Origin: Phoenicibacter congonensis
Lineage (GTDB): Bacteria; Actinomycetota; Coriobacteriia; Coriobacteriales; Eggerthellaceae
Length of the DNA: 7,702 nt
NCBI GenBank assembly: GCA_030530045.1
Contig: JAUMVS010000059.1
Coordinates: forward strand, 1,205-8,906
Reading direction: 5' to 3'
Part shown: piece by piece, positions 5,847 through 7,702 of the stretch
Position numbering within the stretch: position 1 is the stretch's first letter
Layout: every line of letters starts with the position of its first letter
Notes under the pieces: generated by a model
Database searches by the model: none
What the model was told of the DNA's origin: nothing
Seen by the model: only the letters and a program-made list of their open reading frames with translations
Program-made: the position numbers and the translations under genes

Positions 5847-7550
5847 TTAAAATAAACCTGTGATTTGACCTTCGTCAGTCACATCTATGCTTTTAGCTGC
5901 AGGGTTTTTGCCAAGGCCAGGCATCGTCATAATGCTTCCTGCCAATGCCACAACAAAACCAGCGCCGTTAGATACTTTAACATCTCTAACAGAAATCGAA
6001 AAGCCTGAAGGCGCTCCCAAAAGTGTTGCGTCGTCGGAGAAAGAATACTGCGTTTTTGCCACGCACACTGGCATTTTGTCGCAGCCAATCTCATGGAGTT
6101 TCTTCAAAGATTTCTTAGCTTTTGCCTCAAAGATTACGCCGTCAGCATGATAGACCTTAGTTGCAATCGCTTCGAGTTTTTCCTCAATCGTGAGGTCACT
6201 GTCATAGGCAAACTTAAATGTTTCCTTCGAATGGCCAGAAGCGTCACCGTTGTCGCAAAGTTCAACAACTTTGTTAGCAAGCGCAACTCCGCCTTCGCCA
6301 CCTTTTGCCCAAACTTCGCTCAAAACAACGTCAACGCCAAGCTCTTTGCAAGCGGCTTCAACTGCTTCAAGTTCAGCTTTTGTATCGGTTGGGAATGCAT
6401 TAATTGCAACAACACAAGGAAGACCAAACACGTTTTGGATGTTTGAAATGTGCTGTGTGAGGTTAGGAAGACCTGCTTTTAGAGCCTCGATGTTTTCTGC
6501 ATTAAGGTCAGTTTTAGCAACGCCGCCGTGATATTTCAAAGCACGAACAGTAGCAACGAGAACTACGCAGTCAGGCTTCAAATTAGCGTGACGGCACTTG
6601 ATGTCGAGGAATTTCTCAGCACCTAGGTCGGCGCCAAAGCCTGCCTCAGTTACGCAATAATCGGCGCAAGAAAGCACAGTTTTTGTAGCGATTACAGAGT
6701 TACATCCATGAGCGATGTTTGCAAATGGGCCACCGTGAATGACAGCTGGTGTGCCTTCAAGAGTTTGAACTACGTTTGGAGCAATTGCGTCTTTCAGAAG
6801 TGCAGCCATTGCACCGTGAGCTTGAATGTCGCGTACGTAAACTGGGTTTCCGCTGCGCGAGTAACCAATAATGATGTTTGCGAGGCGCTCTTTCAAATCG
6901 GCAATGCTAGTTGCCAAGCAGAACACAGCCATAACCTCGCTAGCAACTGTGATGTCAAAGCCATCTTCACGAGGAACGCCGTTCACAGGACCACCAAGAC
7001 CACAAACAATGTTTCTTAGCTGGCGATCATTCATATCAACGCAGCGCTTCCAGGTGATGTTTTTAACATCGATGTCGAGCTCGTTTCCATTTTGAATGTG
7101 AGCATCGATCATAGCCGCAAGCAGGTTGTTTGCAGCACCAATTGCATGGAAGTCGCCTGTGAAGTGAAGGTTGATGTCTTCCATTGGAACAACCTGTGCA
7201 TAACCGCCGCCAGCAGCTCCACCTTTAATTCCAAAAACAGGACCCAAAGAAGGCTCGCGAAGTGCGCACGCTGCACTTTTGCCGATCTTTGAGAGTGCGT
7301 CAGCAAGTCCAACAGAAGTTGTTGTTTTTCCCTCGCCTGCAGGGGTTGGGTTGATGGCTGTAACTAAAACAAGCTTGCCAGGTTTTCCGTTTTTGATATT
7401 CTCATTGACGCAATCAAGATTAACTTTTGCAATGTGATTGCCGTAGCGCTTCAAACTACTTTCGTCTAGACCAATTTTGCTTGCAACGGCAGCGATGTCT
7501 TGCATTTCGCATTGTTGAGCAATTTCGATATCGGTTAAATAATCAGCCAT
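5847..7550 (-). CDS. fhs: Formate-tetrahydrofolate ligase (10-formyl-THF synthetase)
   Basis: This 567-residue protein is slightly longer than the typical bacterial length of about 556. It catalyses ATP-dependent condensation of formate with THF to 10-formyl-THF, and can run in reverse to make ATP and formate. It has the P-loop PTPAGEGKTT (68-77), the family signature GIKGGAAGGGY (107-117) followed by PMEDINLHFTGDFHA (122-136), and the second signature VASEVMAVFCL (202-212). No key segment is missing. The start is an ATG with AGGAG 6 nt upstream. It is the second gene of the visible run, 29 nt behind coaX and 8 nt ahead of fchA. It supplies the substrate for the next two enzymes, so the three genes link formate to the methylene-THF pool used for purine, Met and Ser metabolism. 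Fhs is also the entry enzyme of the acetogenic methyl branch, but one cluster does not make the host an acetogen. Confidence 0.98.
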   Translation of the reverse strand: MADYLTDIEIAQQCEMQDIAAVASKIGLDESSLKRYGNHIAKVNLDCVNENIKNGKPGKLVLVTAINPTPAGEGKTTTSVGLADALSKIGKSAACALREPSLGPVFGIKGGAAGGGYAQVVPMEDINLHFTGDFHAIGAANNLLAAMIDAHIQNGNELDIDVKNITWKRCVDMNDRQLRNIVCGLGGPVNGVPREDGFDITVASEVMAVFCLATSIADLKERLANIIIGYSRSGNPVYVRDIQAHGAMAALLKDAIAPNVVQTLEGTPAVIHGGPFANIAHGCNSVIATKTVLSCADYCVTEAGFGADLGAEKFLDIKCRHANLKPDCVVLVATVRALKYHGGVAKTDLNAENIEALKAGLPNLTQHISNIQNVFGLPCVVAINAFPTDTKAELEAVEAACKELGVDVVLSEVWAKGGEGGVALANKVVELCDNGDASGHSKETFKFAYDSDLTIEEKLEAIATKVYHADGVIFEAKAKKSLKKLHEIGCDKMPVCVAKTQYSFSDDATLLGAPSGFSISVRDVKVSNGAGFVVALAGSIMTMPGLGKNPAAKSIDVTDEGQITGLF

Positions 7551-7579
7551 TCTTTGCTCCTAACGTGGTGGATTTTTAA

Positions 7580-7702
7580 CTAATCAATGTGATTAAGTAT
7601 AAAGTTCAGACCTTTTAAAGTTAGTAATGAATCGATAAAGTCGACAGACGAACAAATTGGTCCAATTAATTTACAGAAACCGCCAGTCGCGATTGTTTTA
7701 AT
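7580..7702 (-). CDS. coaX: Type III pantothenate kinase (CoaX), C-terminal fragment cut by window edge
   Basis: An open frame enters from the right edge and ends at the TAG at 7580-7582, giving 40 residues. It reads IKTIATGGFCKLIG, then SSVDFIDSLLTLKGL. This is the conserved end of type III pantothenate kinases: the ATGG turn of the ASKHA fold and the closing LTLxGL segment. CoaX phosphorylates pantothenate in the first step of CoA synthesis. The gene ends 29 nt before fhs, so it is probably the upstream member of the same transcript. The identification rests on a short tail; another BAF-family ASKHA kinase is possible but less likely. Confidence 0.75.
   Translation of the reverse strand: MKTIATGGFCKLIGPICSSVDFIDSLLTLKGLNFILNHID

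Noticed and set aside
7592..7625. TATACT near the end of coaX as a separate fhs promoter
   Set aside because: No acceptable -35 at the right distance, and the box lies inside coding sequence; co-transcription with coaX is simpler.

Overview
The window looks like chromosomal housekeeping DNA from a Gram-positive actinobacterium, most likely a member of the Coriobacteriia close to the Atopobium/Lancefieldella/Olsenella group. The base composition is moderate (roughly mid-40s % GC by eye). A single gene encodes a TsaB-RimI-TsaD triple fusion, an fhs-fchA-folD one-carbon cluster is present, and the left edge holds the start of a BadF/BcrA-type acyl-CoA dehydratase activase. The taxon is an inference from gene content. 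Every gene found lies on the minus strand, so transcription runs from right to left.

Right to middle (7702 to 1560) is one tightly packed run: the C-terminal tail of a type III pantothenate kinase (coaX), fhs, fchA, folD, tsaE, and the tsaB-rimI-tsaD fusion. The gaps are 29, 8, 3 and 5 nt, followed by a 1-nt TAATG overlap, which suggests one operon. Fhs, FchA and FolD carry out the formate to 10-formyl-THF to 5,10-methenyl-THF to 5,10-methylene-THF sequence. TsaE, TsaB and TsaD are the transfer part of the t6A37 tRNA modification machinery, with the ribosomal-protein acetyltransferase RimI inserted between TsaB and TsaD.

A 247-nt intergenic region (1313-1559) follows. It holds a nested inverted repeat and a near-consensus -10 box very close to the next ATG. 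Downstream lies a secreted protein (224-1312) with a signal peptide, a PcsB/CwlO-like coiled coil, a Ser-rich linker and a lysozyme-like glucosaminidase-type domain, probably a peptidoglycan hydrolase. A 66-nt gap with an extended -10 promoter precedes the activase gene, which is cut by the left edge.

I found no mobile element, CRISPR array, tRNA or rRNA, and no clearly undescribed system. The most interesting point is that FolD lacks the usual cyclohydrolase active-site Lys and Gln while a dedicated cyclohydrolase (FchA) is encoded next to it. This suggests that the two activities have been divided between two proteins.
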